A program made the translations under genes and the position numbers. Below the pieces are notes generated by a model. That model searched no databases. It was not told where the DNA came from and saw only the letters and a list, made by a program, of their open reading frames with translations. From NCBI GenBank assembly GCA_050084985.1, contig JBITNC010000001.1:66402001-66466000 (forward strand): a stretch of 64,000 nt of DNA. Direction: 5' to 3'. Each line of letters begins with the position of its first letter. The stretch's first letter is position 1. This DNA comes from Nageia nagi (taxonomy: Eukaryota; Pinophyta). Below are positions 10,380 through 21,751 of the stretch, piece after piece.

Positions 10380-12099
10380 TAATTCTCTGTTATTTTTAGA
10401 AACCTTATTAGTTATTATGTGCTATATTTTTTATAGTTTCTTATGGTTTATGTATTACATTCTAATTTTTTAAAGATTTTGTAGGTTTTATAATGAGGTT
10501 CTATAGTGCTTTATATTGTAATCTTTACTCTATAGTTGGTATTGCAATACTTTGTATTATAAAAATATCATGCTTCATGTTCCATATTGTACATATAACA
10601 AAATTTTTATACAAGGTTTTCATATCCCTTTCAAAACTTTGACTTTTTAATAAATACAATTTACCTAGAATTTATCAAAAAAAAAGTCTAAGGTCTTAAA
10701 CATGTGTAAGATGAGATTTGTAGTATGGATGAAGACATCCTCCCCTTGGTTGTAGTTCATAAAATTATATTCAAGATGGGGAGAATAGAATAAAAAAATA
10801 TAATATGAAAATTTATCGCAACAGTGCTTTGGTTGCTAACAATACAAGTATATGAATCGTAATTATCCTACCAATTATTCTCATCATGCTATGAATCTAA
10901 ATGAGAAAAATCTCACACAATAGGTTAGGAAGGAATGATAAGAGAATAAATCTCCCAAAGTGTAAGAGACATCCTGAATAAAAGAATCATATTTATCTAC
11001 ACTTAATAGCAAGTGAAAGATAGATTACAAATAATAGAAACTCAATGGAGATAAATCCAAATCAAAAGTAAAGACTTAAATTATAGATTAATCTTAGAGG
11101 GATGTGAATTTTGAAAGGAATATGGAGATAACATGAAGCAAGCGAAGGGGTTCATATTCAAAAGCCTCCAATTGAAGTCACTTGATTAGGAGTTGAAGCA
11201 AAAGTTGAATATCGTTAAGAAACATCTAATTGAAGAAAATTATAAAGCTCTCGAAGACAAATAGCCAACTAGAAACCAAAAGGATGCAGCCACCAAAAAT
11301 ATATTATTTCTAAAGTATCAAATGTAAGAATCCATTCTCAAATATAATGAATCTAGAGGACAAACAAATATAGTTAAATAAGTTAAGCAAGCAATAACAA
11401 AAATAGAAGCTAATTTAATCAAAGTTGCAAAGAAGACTACTAAAGTTATTTAACAGACTCAACAACTACTATAGATGTAAGAATGTATGCTTTGAATAGA
11501 TACAAAACTACTATTGAATCTCTTATGAATTGTAAAAATAGGTTTTGGGGTTCTATATAAAACATCCCTTCAATTTTTATTGTTACAAGAAAAAATTTCA
11601 AGATATAAACCAACAAATTAATACTACTTACAATGCTATTAAATTGTGATTAAATTTTTTCTCTTTAAGATTACCCTTTAAAATATTCATCATTGCAAAT
11701 ATTTAAGGGAGACAATAGAATCTCAAATTATTTATTTAATATCTCCCTAAGCTTAATTATAAGTGTAATTAGTTATTTTAGTATGCAAGAATAATAAATA
11801 ATATCATTATTTAATTTAAAAGAAATAAAATAATAATTAATGAATTAAAATCCTAAAATTAAATATCATGATAATAATAACAGTAAAATACAACCAATCA
11901 ATTATATTTCTCCTTTATTATTATTATATTTTTGCATTTACAATTATATAAATTCAAATATAATAAAAGTCTCTAACTCTAGAAGATTATTGTGAGTTAA
12001 TACCACATAAAACTCACTATTAAACTTTTCAAGAAATCATTTACTTTATGAAATAAATACTATCTAAAATACATTATAAGGTATTAATGATTTCTCCAT
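10380..12099. other. Unassigned AT-rich region, possible LINE 3' tail
   Basis: The segment 10610-10690 (ATCCCTTTCAAAACTTTG..., then AATAAATACAATTTACC and an A-run) resembles 46130-46180, which precedes LINE RNase H code. Both look like the 3' end of plant L1 elements. The rest to 12099 is AT-rich, with no frame or repeat I can name. Confidence 0.4.
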
Positions 12100-12189
12100 A
12101 TTATGGAGGTGAAGGAGGACAAACCTATAGTAAAATAGATACCCCTATTAGTGTGGGATGGGTGAAGTTAAAATTTGATGAATCCTTTA
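12100..12189 (+). pseudogene. LINE RNase H fragment
   Basis: A short plus-strand stretch reads VGWVKLKFDES, matching the start of the RNase H domain that ends many plant L1 ORF2 proteins (GW-K-x-N-FDGAS). The first catalytic Asp is present, and then the sequence is cut by the LTR that begins at 12190. Confidence 0.45.
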
Positions 12190-12622
12190 TGTTGGAATGT
12201 ATAATGCATTATTGTAAATGTTTTGTAATAATCCTCTTTTAAATTCACTAATACTTAATGGTATCAAAAGATACCTTAAGTATTTAAGTGAATATGATAA
12301 TGTAACTCTTCCTACACTCCATGTCATAAGCATGCCCCTTGGGTAAAAGGGAGTTGCATATCATGTCTTTGTACATTGGTTAAAAGGGTGATCCAAAGGG
12401 GGATTTTGGCCTATAAATAGAAGACCCCCTCTTTGTGATCACTCACTAATTTTTGGAGTAAAGTTATGGTATAAGATAATGTTTAGGAGATGAAATTAAA
12501 AGAATATTAAGAGGTTCATATTTGTGAATGAAGTAAGATCTAGTTAGTGGATGTACTCCTAGTTGGAGGAACCACTTTCTCTCTTGAGTTATTTTATGAG
12601 AATGCTTATGATTTAGTGTCTT
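12190..12622 (+). repeat. Truncated LTR, subfamily A
   Basis: Begins TGTTGGAATGTATAATGC, keeps the U3 palindrome (mutated, 12255-12290), CCTATAAATAG near 12410 and the GTGGATGTACTCC block near 12547. It is cut about 70 bp before its proper end where LINE endonuclease code starts. Probably the remnant of a solo LTR; no target duplication can be shown. Confidence 0.75.
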
Positions 12623-13369
12623 GTTGATTGAGATAACTTTCATATACCTTGGGCAATATGAGGCCATCATAGTAGTAGGCAAGGCAAGTGGACTATGGAT
12701 ACTATGGGACCCCATGAAAGTAGAAGCAGAAAGAATCTACTACTCTTCTAATAGATGTTTATCTATGAAGATCAAATGTAAGTCTTCAAACTATAGATTT
12801 ATTATGTCTAATATCAATTCTTCCAATCTCTTAACTAGAAGAAGAGTTTTTTGGGATCTCTTATCAAATCATAGAAATATATTTCCAAATATGCCTTGGT
12901 TGATAGGAGGAGATTTTAACTCCCATTTAAATTTGGAGGAGGAATTAATATGACTTCTAGTATGGAAGAATTTAGAAATTTTCTAGACAATAATGCTCTG
13001 ATTGAACTCAACTTAAAAGGTAATAGGTATACTTGGTCCAATAGAAGAATTGGGTCCAGTTTTATTTAGAGGAGATTAGATTGGTTAGATAATTATCCTA
13101 ATGCCAATCTTAGTTCATTATCGAGAATATAATCTAATCATAGACCAATAGAGATAAAAATGGAAAAGATAATGAAGAAAAAAACCCATTTTAAATTTGA
13201 AAACATGTGGATGTCTCATGAAGACTTTAAGGATATGATTGCAAATTGGTGGAAGATCAATATAGAAGGTACAATCATGTACAGGTTAGTGAAAAAGTTG
13301 GATGAAGTCAAAAGATATTTGAAAATTTAGAATAGGAATATTTTTAGGAATGTTCACTTTAAGAAAATT
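12623..13369 (+). pseudogene. LINE ORF2 endonuclease domain (5' part)
   Basis: Exonuclease-endonuclease-phosphatase fold of plant L1 ORF2, which nicks target DNA for target-primed reverse transcription. Visible motifs are GKASGLWILWDP (12680-12715), WLIGGDFNSHLNL (about 12895-12935, the GDFN catalytic Asp/Asn), RYTWSNRR (about 13027-13050), RRLDWL and SNHRPI (about 13065-13150, the H of the catalytic SDH/SNH motif). A frameshift lies near 12953, and stops follow (for example TAG near 13068). The N-terminal catalytic residues are lost with the truncation. Confidence 0.85.
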
Positions 13370-13484
13370 TGTTGGAATGTATAATGCATTATTGTAAAGG
13401 TTTTGTAATAATCTTCTATATAATTTCACTAATACTTAAGGGTATCATTTGGTACTTTAAGTATTTAAGTGAATAGGATAATAT
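13370..13484 (+). repeat. Left LTR of E2, first about 115 bp only
   Basis: Contains the LTR start and the U3 palindrome (13425-13460), then breaks off just after it. It is joined to the inverted text TATACATTCCAACA, which is the complement of an LTR start. Confidence 0.85.
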
Positions 13485-13498
13485 ATACATTCCAACAC

Positions 13499-14160
13499 TC
13501 TCCCTTAATGCAATATTAGAATAGAGTGAAAAAGAGAAAGTAAGAGAGTTTTCCTCCAAACAGATACAATAGAGATGAAAACTTTTTACATATTTATGAA
13601 GTAAGAAAGATCTAGTTTGAGACTCACTACTTTACCAAATATAATCATTAACCACAATTGATTTTAATGTACATGAAGTAGTCATCTAATTGCAAGTCAT
13701 GAAGAATCTCCAAGAGCCTGCAAGTCATAAGCATCTCAAATAACAAGATCAGTTAGATGCAACATATTCATATCAACAAGGATAGATGAATCACTCAAAT
13801 ATCATCATGAACTAATCTATGATGCACTATAAGTCATCACAAAGATGCCAAGCCAAAACTCATAGTCACCTACTCTATATAAAACATGTGTTGATTATCA
13901 TTGCAAAATAGAGCATGCACATATGAGTTCTTCACATATGGATAACTGAACAATGTCAAAAGATACAAAAGAATTTCTCACGTATGGATAACTAAAAAGT
14001 GCTACATTGGCCAATATTTTTTCATTTAAAAATTTTTACAATAAGTTCCTCATGCAAAGTGAACTTACCATGAAGGTGTACAACAAAAATCAACACTATA
14101 CAACATAAAATCCTCTTAAGGGTGAAGTTGTCATGACAAATATGAATTCAACATAAGAAT
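13499..14160 (-). other. Inverted 3' untranslated region inside E2
   Basis: Polypurine tract complement (CTCTCCCTTAATGC, 13499-13512) followed by the subfamily A 3' UTR in reverse. It is homologous to the plus-strand 17860-18525 of the same composite and to 28366-29080. Confidence 0.8.
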
Positions 14161-15700
14161 TCAAACTTCACTCCCCATTGAGGGCAACTTCACCAACTTG
14201 ATAGCATCTTTAAGCTTACAGAATTGAGTTTCTAAAAGGGGCTTGGTGAACAAATCAATGGAGTTCAAGGTGGATGGACAATACTTTAGGTGTATGATGC
14301 CATCAAGAAGCTTCTCCTTGATAAAATGGGCATGAATTTTCACATGTATTGTTCTTTGATGGAACATATGATTCTTAGACAAAGAAATATTCAATTAATT
14401 ATCTAAAAAAATCAAAGATGAGCTAGCTTGCTCATACCAAATTTCTTTTAGAATATGCCTTAGCAAATTGGCTTCATGGGTTGCAATAGACATGGTATGA
14501 TATTTAGCTTTTATGGTGGAAGGAGAAATAGTAGGCTGCTTCTTAGAAACCTAAGAGATAGCTCCTGAATCAATGCTAAACACATATGTAGAAGTTGATT
14601 TTCTATGATTTCTATCTCCTCCATAGTCAAAATCTAAGAATCCAAAGAGAAAAAATGAGGGTAACTTAGAATACTTGAGAGTAAGATCCTTAGTCCTTGC
14701 AACATGCTTCAATATTTGTTTAACAACATTGAGATGCTCAACATATGGTTTCTACATGAAGTGAGCCATTAGATTCATTACAAAGGTAATATTTGGCTTG
14801 GATATAGTAAAATACAAAAGACTACCGATTAATTACCTGTAAGCTATAATATCAGCCAATTGAGAGTTGAAGCTCAAAGAAATAATGATTCCAAGAGAGA
14901 CTAGGATCATAGCATATCTACATTCTTCCATTCTAAACTTCTAAAAGATATTTGATTTATACTTAGATTGATTGAGATAAGTAAAATTCTTATATTGATA
15001 AACTTGCATTCTAAGATAGTAGTGCAAGAGACTAAGATTAATCATTTCAAATGTTGCTTTAAATTTGGATATGCACTTTTGAATGATTTCATCATTATTT
15101 TCAATAATTAAAAGATCATCCACATAAAGGTGAATCAAGACCACATCTTTTTTTTGAGTGAGCACATATAAATTAGAGTTTGAAAAAAAATCTTCTTGTA
15201 CTAAGCTCTTGGTGCTTGCTTAAGTCCATATAATGACTTCTTTAGCTTGCACACAAATGACTCTTTACCTTCCATAATGAACCCTTCTAGTTGATTTATG
15301 AAGATTTTCACATCTAAATCACTATTGATAAATGCACTCTTGATATCAAATTGAAAAAACTTTTCATCTTTGAGCTGCAAAAAGGGTAAAGATAATTCTC
15401 ATAGTAGGCATCTTTGCCACAAGAGCAAAGGTTTCTTCATAATCTACACCATATTTTTGAGTAAAACCATACTAACCTTGCCTTATATTTCTCAATATCT
15501 TCAATTGAATATAACTTGACCTTGTAGATTCACTTATTGCCAATCACATTCTTCTCATTAAGATAAGGAACCAAATCCTATGTTCTATTTTTTATAAGCG
15601 CTACATATTCCACTTTCATGGCTTCCATCCAACACTCATGCTTAGAAGCTTCTTTGAAGGTTGAGGGCTTATGTTTGTTGTCAATCTTGGCAAATAAGGA
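14161..15700 (-). pseudogene. E2 RT-RNase H, decayed
   Basis: Minus-strand RNase H end with FIKEKLLDGIIHL and LFTKPLLE (14161-14394). RT follows with YVDDLL near 15110-15125 in an open stretch 14941-15165, then the QAPR/GLK region near 15190-15240. Multiple stops and small deletions are present, including loss of part of RT between about 15175 and 15200 relative to E1. Confidence 0.82.
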
Positions 15701-16741
15701 TTTGTTCAAGGTCATGCTTCTTATTACTCTTTATTTTGGAGAATTTAGTTCCTGAGGTGACTTATTTAGATCAATATCTAACTAGCTAAGTGCAATTGAA
15801 GAGACTTATGGATCATCAACATTCTCATTAGAAGTAGATTCTTTAGGAAGTTCATTGAACTTTACATCCTTTGAAATAAACGCAACTTTGTAGGATGGAG
15901 ATAAGAGCCTTTAGCCTCTATGCTAGTTATCATAACCCATAAAGATAATTATTTAGCCCTTTTGTTTAATTTCTTCTTTTTCTTAGAAATAATGTAGGAG
16001 AATGGTTTATAACCAAATACCCTAAGGTGGAAAATGTTACATTTTCTTCCTAGTTTTACCTTGAATAATTTTTATGAGACACCTATTCAAGGTGTAAATG
16101 GTAGTGCTCATAGCTTCACCCCATAAGAAACTAGGAAGATTACCCAGCATGCATGTAGCCATTTGAGTAATTATCCTATTTTTTCTTTCAACAACACCAT
16201 TCTATTGAGAAATGTAAGAAATCATAAACTACCTTTTGATTCTATACTAAGCACAATAGTCATTAAACTCATTGATTATATATTCTCCCCTATTATTTGA
16301 TCTCAACATCTTAATTTTAAGGTTAGTTTGATTCTCAACAAAGGCCTTAAAAACCTTAAAACTCTCAAAGGTTTGATCCTTATGCTTAAGTAGATACCCA
16401 AATGTCATCCTACTAAAGTCATTAATAAAGGTCAAGATGTAAAATGCTCCTCTAAGTAACTTAGTCTAAAATAAATCCATCAAATCTAAATGAACAAGTT
16501 GAAGAGGTTGATATGCTCTTGTTCCTTATTTTTTCAAACTTTTATCTATGCATCTTGCCAAGAATGCACTTCTTGCATAGACCAATTGAAGGAGAAATTG
16601 AAGGCAAACCTTCCATAAGTTCTTGGTCTTTCATGACTTGAATACTCTTGTGGTTAAGGTGCCTTAAATGTTGGTGCCAAAGATTACCTCTAAAACACAT
16701 ATTTGTAGCAAGGCACATATTTGATGGAACTTGATCCATAA
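15701..16741 (-). pseudogene. E2 integrase, decayed
   Basis: Minus-strand integrase. The zinc-binding pre-integrase region LWHQHLRHLNHKS...CKKCILGKMHR lies at 16542-16739. The catalytic core has FINDFSRMTFGYLL and then SNNRGEY in place of SDNGGEY (16247-16435), so the second catalytic Asp has become Asn. The C-terminal linker to RT with FVGYD-like text lies near 15920-15960. Stops lie throughout. Confidence 0.82.
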
Positions 16742-16742
16742 T

Positions 16743-17100
16743 TTAGAGATCATATTTCATTGATTCTTTAATCATTATGGCAAGTCTATTCTTAATACAC
16801 CAAGATTGAGAGTCAAACTCAAAAGAGTACCCTTTTCTAGCAACTTGGATCATAGAGAGAAGGTTCATACTAAGCTTAGAAATATAGAGCACATTTTCAA
16901 GAACCTTTCTATGAATCAACACACTTCCAATTCTTTGGAATTTAAAGGCAAAATTATCACCTATCATAGCTACATCTTTTCTATACTTGTGAAAGTTCTC
17001 AAACTTTTCCTTTTCAAAGCATAGTGATTAGTGCAACTAGAGTTAACAATCTAATTATATGAAAAAGAGAAAGACATGGAGTAGCGCACTACAACAAAAC
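16743..17100 (-). pseudogene. E2 protease region, decayed
   Basis: Minus-strand text IGDNFAFKFQRIGSV (16743-16967) matches the segment just after the retroviral-type aspartic protease active site in E4 and E6. The active-site text WIV-DSG-x-TNH can be traced around 17020-17060 but is broken. Confidence 0.7.
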
Positions 17101-17104
17101 CAAC

Positions 17105-17850
17105 ATGAATATTCTTTTTTCCTTTGAAATTCTATACATTTCCATTACCTTTATTCTTTTTCTCTCTTTTCTTTTTGTAGCAATCAACTTCTTTGTGACC
17201 TTGGATGCCATAATAGTTATAATTACCATAAAACGTTTCCTTAGGATATGGATTGTTTACTTTATCTTTTTTATCTCTTTGCTTGAAATGGATGTTGTTG
17301 CCATTATTTCTATTATTGTCATTCCTATTGTTGTTGTTGCCATTACCTCTTTTCTCAAACCTTTTGGAGGAAGAAGGATAAGATTTCTTTTGATGGTTGA
17401 ACTTCTTCTTGAAATGAGTTTTGATTACTCCTAGAGTAATATTATTATCTTTTGAAGAAGAAATCAACACCTTTTTGTTAAGGGTTTCCTCATGATTCAA
17501 AAGGAGTCTAAAAAGGTTCTCAAAAAAGAATACTTCTTCATCATCAAGCCTTATTTCCATAACTGTGACAAAGTTACCAAACTTTGAAGAAAGGATTTGA
17601 AAAATATTGAAGACCATGAACTCATCATTGATCTAATTACATGCATAAGTAATAATTTAGGTCTTAAGGTCAATGATTTTATTCAAGTAGATAGCCACAT
17701 TTTCATGTTCCCCTTGACGAGATTGTAGCAACTTTTTAAGAATGGTAAACCTTCTTAAAAACTTTAAACCAAGATAGATTTGCTTAAGCTTATCCCAAGC
17801 TTCCTTTATCAAGGTTAAAGAAAAAATCATTAGGAGCACATCATCTGAAT
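17105..17850 (-). pseudogene. E2 gag, decayed
   Basis: Minus-strand gag. Capsid part 17657-17839 (LMIFSLTLIKEAWDKLKQIYLG) and nucleocapsid 17132-17617 with an Asn-rich linker. In the knuckle both Cys of the first pair read Tyr (NYNYYGIQGHKEVDC). The gag text stops at about 17850, where orientation switches. The start of gag, the leader and the 5' LTR of this minus copy are absent. Confidence 0.8.
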
Positions 17851-17859
17851 ATACATAAA

Positions 17860-18525
17860 TTTTATGCTATATAGTGTTGATTTTTGTTGTACACCTTCAT
17901 GGTATGTTCGCTCTGCATAGGAGCTTATTGTACAAATTTTTAAAAGTAAAAAGATTGGCCAATCTAGCACTATTTAGTTATCCATGTGTGAAGAACTTTT
18001 ATATGTCTTTTAACACTATTTAGTTATCCATATGTAAGAAACTTGTATGTGCATGCTCTATTTTGCAAATGATAATCAACACATATTTTATATATAGCAA
18101 GTGACTATGAGTTTTAGCTTGGCATCTTTATGATGACTTATAGTGCACCACTGATCAGTTCATGATAACATTTTAGTGATTCATCTATCCTTGGTGATAT
18201 GAATATGTTACATCTAGTTGATCTTGTTATTTGAGTTGCTTATGACTTACAGATTCTTTTAAAATTATAGGTTACTTACTTCACGTATGCAGGCTCTTGG
18301 AGACTCTTCATGATTTCTAATTGGATGACTACTTCATGTACATTTGAAATTAGTTACGGTTAATAATTGTATTTGGAAAAGTAGTGAGTATCAAATTAGA
18401 TCTTTCTTACTTCACAAATATGTGAAAAGTTTTTATCTTCATTGTATCTATTTAGAGGAGAACTCTCTTACTTTCTCTCTTTCGTCTCTTTTTTTCGCTC
18501 TATCCCAATATTGCATTAAGGGGAG
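17860..18525 (+). other. Plus-strand 3' untranslated region and polypurine tract of E2
   Basis: Homologous to 7365-8079. It ends with GCATTAAGGGGAG (18513-18525) directly before the right LTR. There is no coding content. Confidence 0.8.
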
Positions 18526-19021
18526 TGTTAGAATGTATAATGCATTAATATAAAAGTTTTGTAATAATCTTCTATGTAAGTTCACTAATACTTAAGGGTA
18601 TCATTTGATACCTTAAGTATTTAAATGAATATGATAATTTAACTTGTCCTACACTCCATGTCATGAGCATGCCACTTGGGTAAAAGGATGTGCACATCAT
18701 GCTTTTGTACATTGGATAAAAAGATGATTCAAAGTGGAATTTTGGCCTATAAATATAAGGCTCCCTCTTATGATCACAAACTAATTTGTGGAGTAAAGTT
18801 ATGCTATAGGATAGTGTTTAGGAGAAAAGTTTAGGAGGGTTGTAAGAGTTCATATTGGTGAATGAAGTGAGATCTAGTTAGTGGATGTACTCCTAGTTGG
18901 AGGAACCACTTTCATGTTATGTTATGTTGTGAGATTGCTTTATGAGTTATTTAGATGTATTTGTGAGCTTTCAAGAGATCTTGATTGTTTAATAATTATA
19001 TTGTTAGTGTTAGTTCCTTCA
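18526..19021 (+). repeat. Right LTR of E2, subfamily A, complete
   Basis: 496 bp from TGTTAGAATGTATAATGC to TTAGTTCCTTCA. It carries the palindrome at 18587-18622, CCTATAAATATAAGG near 18747 and GTGGATGTACTCC near 18882, and is followed by TSD AAATT. Confidence 0.9.
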
Positions 19022-19026
19022 AAATT

Positions 19027-21751
19027 TAGATGAAAGAGAAGTTGGAAAAGATTGAAAGTGAAATATTAATGAGATGAAGGATGGTAGAGCTAGATAGAGA
19101 AAAAAATAGTATTAGCAAAGTACTATAACACTATTTCACAAGAGAAGCAACTCTAAAGATAAAATTTTAAAGTGGCTTGGCTGAAAGGAGGGGATAAGAA
19201 CACTAAAGTATTCAAAATCATGATTATAAAGAGGAGAAGATTCAACATGATTATTGAGATTAGAAAATTTGATGATAATGTAACCTCAGAGGATCAAGAA
19301 GTAAAGTAGGAAGCAATGAGGTTACAAAGGGCTTCTCATGGTGGACCAAAGAAGTAATTCCATAACTAGGGAAAACTTTATTTAGAATATACCAAAGATT
19401 ATAACCCATCAGCAAAATGAAGTAATACAACAACAAAACACAAAATAAGAAGTTAAAAATGTGATTTTTCTCATGGAAGTAAAGAAAGCTCTTGGACCAG
19501 ATGGATTTCCTGCTACGTTCTTCCAAAAAAATTGGGAAATAGTAGGGAAGGATGTGTGGTATGTTGTTAAGAAATTCTTTAAAAAATAAAAATTACTAAA
19601 ATAATGGAATAATACTTTATTGACTTTAATTCCTAGGACTCAAGAGGCAAAGAAGTTTAAAGATTATAGACCTATTAGCTTATGTAATGTAATTTATAAG
19701 ATCATTACAAAGATAATGGCAAAAAGGCTAAAACCAATAATGAATCAGATCATATCTACTAAGCAAGATGGTTTTGTGAAGGGGAGATAAATTACTAATA
19801 GTATTATCCAAGTCCATGAAGTTCTTTACTTAATACATAATAAGAAAACTCCAACCATTATTATGAAGCTGGACATGGAAAAAGCTTATGATAGAGTAAG
19901 TTGGATCTTTCTAGATATAGTGATAGCTAATTTGGTTTTGGTAAAGTGTGGAGAAAATGGATTATGTAATATATTTTGTCACCTATGTTCTCAATTATTA
20001 TCAATGGAGAAGTGATAGGATACTTGAAGTCTCAAATAGGCCTCAAGCAAAGAGACCTAATCTCACCCTACCTATTCATCATTATGGCTGAAGCTCTGGA
20101 AAGAACAATCAAATATTTTAGGGAAACTAACGCCCTAAAAGGAGTTATACCAACCCCTAACTATACCACCACAACACATCATCAATTTGTTGATGATACT
20201 ATTTTTATTGGCAAGGTTGAAAGAGGTGAAACTATCAAATTTAAGAAGGTGTTGAAAATTTATGAAAAGGCTTCACATCAAAAAATAAACTTCCAAAAAA
20301 CCAAACTCTACCTCTTAAAATGCTTTGAAATTAGTAAGAAAAGAATCATCAAAGTGTGGTGATGCAAAATTAATGATCTACCAACCAAATATTTAGGAAT
20401 GCCTATGTATGTTGGGAGGCTCAAATCTTAGTATTAGGATTCCCTGGTCTGGAAGGTCTAAAATAAACTATCTAGATGAAAGGAAAAATATTTAAGTTAT
20501 GTAGGTAAATATGTTCTTATTAAATTCATGCTTCAAAGCAGTCATGTTTACAGCATGATGGCTTTTAAATTACCTATTACAATCAGTGATAATATTGATA
20601 AAATATGTAATAGATTTTTGTGGTTAGTAGATTCAGAAAAGAGGAAAATAACTTTAGTTAGCTGGAATTATGTTTGCATGGAAAAGGATCAGGGAGGGCT
20701 AGGGTTGAGAAAAACAAAGCATGTTGGACAAGCTCTTAGAGGGAAATTAGTTTGGTAGATAGCATAATGAGGAAATGGAGTGGATTTGCACATGCAAAGA
20801 AAAATATTTGATGGGTCAAAACTATATAATGAGAGTTCAAAATCCATCTTATGGATCCCTTTTTTGGAATGGTTTAATAGCAGTAAGATCTATTATCCAA
20901 GAGGTAATCAAATGGCTCCTAGGAGATGGTAAACATGTGTTTATGTGGGAATATAGTAGGTTGAAAGAAGAGCCACTCATTAATTTGAAGGATTATAAAC
21001 TTGAAGCAAAATAGGCCTTGAAATGCCAAGGGAGCACAATAGTCAATTACTTTGAAGAAGAAACCAATAGCTGGAAGATTCATAGACCTTCTTAAAAAAG
21101 AATAACAAACTGACTTAAGCAACTTGAGAAGGAACTTAATGACTTTGATATTAAGCTTAATAGGAATGAAAGAAAATTAATGTGGAAGTTTAGAACAGAT
21201 GGGCAATACAAGGTAAAATATGCAATCAAAGCTCTAAGGAATAATCTTGAAAATAGAAAGGGAGTCAAAATCTAGAAGGCCAAAAAAACACCCAAGATAG
21301 CCTTTTTTTATGGCTTATAGTCAAAACAAGATTGATGATAGTTAATAATTTAAAAAAGAGAGGATTCAGTATGGTCAATAGGCATTTTTTATGCAAGGAA
21401 GAGGAAGAAAACATATATCACATCTTCTTGCATTGTGAATACTCAAGGAATATTGGGAGCATGGTGTGTAAAAAAATGAACATCCAATAGATCTTACCTA
21501 ATGATGCAAAATAATGTATATTGCAATGGTTAGCATGGGAAAAAGTAAAAGACTATGATAAATGTTGGACAATGCTAATTACCCATCTATGGTGGCAAAT
21601 TTGGAAACAAAGGAATAAGTGTCTTTTTGAAGAAAAAGAAAATGAAGCACAAGAAGTCTTCAAACTTACGATCTTTAGATTGTGCAAGAATTTGATAGTG
21701 TACTTTCATATTAATGAGGTACCATCAAGTTTTAATAAACTCATCAATTAA
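19027..21751 (+). pseudogene. LINE ORF2 reverse transcriptase and C-terminal domain (3' part)
   Basis: Plus-strand L1-clade reverse transcriptase. Motifs in order: KKALGPDGFPATFFQKNW (about 19485-19540), FKDYRPISLCNVIYKI (about 19660-19710), MKLDMEKAYDRVSW (about 19862-19905), GLKQRDLISPYLF (20038-20075) and HHQFVDDTIF (20178-20210), where the catalytic FADD reads FVDD with both Asp kept. Then comes a GGLGLRKTKH region (20690-20720). The zinc-knuckle-like zf-RVT domain has NRHFLCKEEEENIYHIFLHC (21380-21440) and WWQIWKQRNKCLF (21590-21630). Stops and at least two frameshifts (near 19960 and 20362) are present. No RNase H follows. Confidence 0.87.

Larger units (their letters stand above)
13370..19021 (+). 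mobile_element. Copia composite E2 (subfamily A LTRs) with inverted interior, TSD AAATT
   Basis: AAATT stands at 13365-13369 and again at 19022-19026. A partial plus-strand LTR begins at 13370 and ends near 13484, and a complete plus-strand LTR occupies 18526-19021. Between them, 13485-17850 reads as a minus-strand copia interior (3' UTR, RNase H, RT, integrase, protease, gag). Segment 17860-18525 is a plus-strand 3' UTR with polypurine tract. The 3' UTR is thus present twice, in opposite orientations. The minus interior starts with only the last 14 bases of an LTR followed by its polypurine tract. Confidence 0.85.
12623..21751 (+). mobile_element. L1-type LINE, 5'-truncated, split by a copia composite
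   Basis: ORF2 parts in order: endonuclease 12623-13369, then after the inserted element (13370-19021 plus one TSD copy 19022-19026) the linker and reverse transcriptase 19027-20760, and the C-terminal zf-RVT region to 21751. Reading across the insertion is continuous (HFKKI then MKEKLEKIE). ORF1 and the 5' end are missing, and many stops and frameshifts mark an old copy. Confidence 0.85.

Noticed and set aside
12464-12715. An 83-codon minus-strand frame
   Set aside because: It lies across a truncated LTR and LINE endonuclease code on the other strand; similar LTR-derived frames occur at 6923-7129, 8099-8338 and 28113-28346.
13370-19021. Interpreting the composite as a simple inversion of one element's interior
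   Set aside because: The 3' untranslated region is present twice in opposite orientations and the two copies have diverged, so one element with a plain inversion does not suffice.
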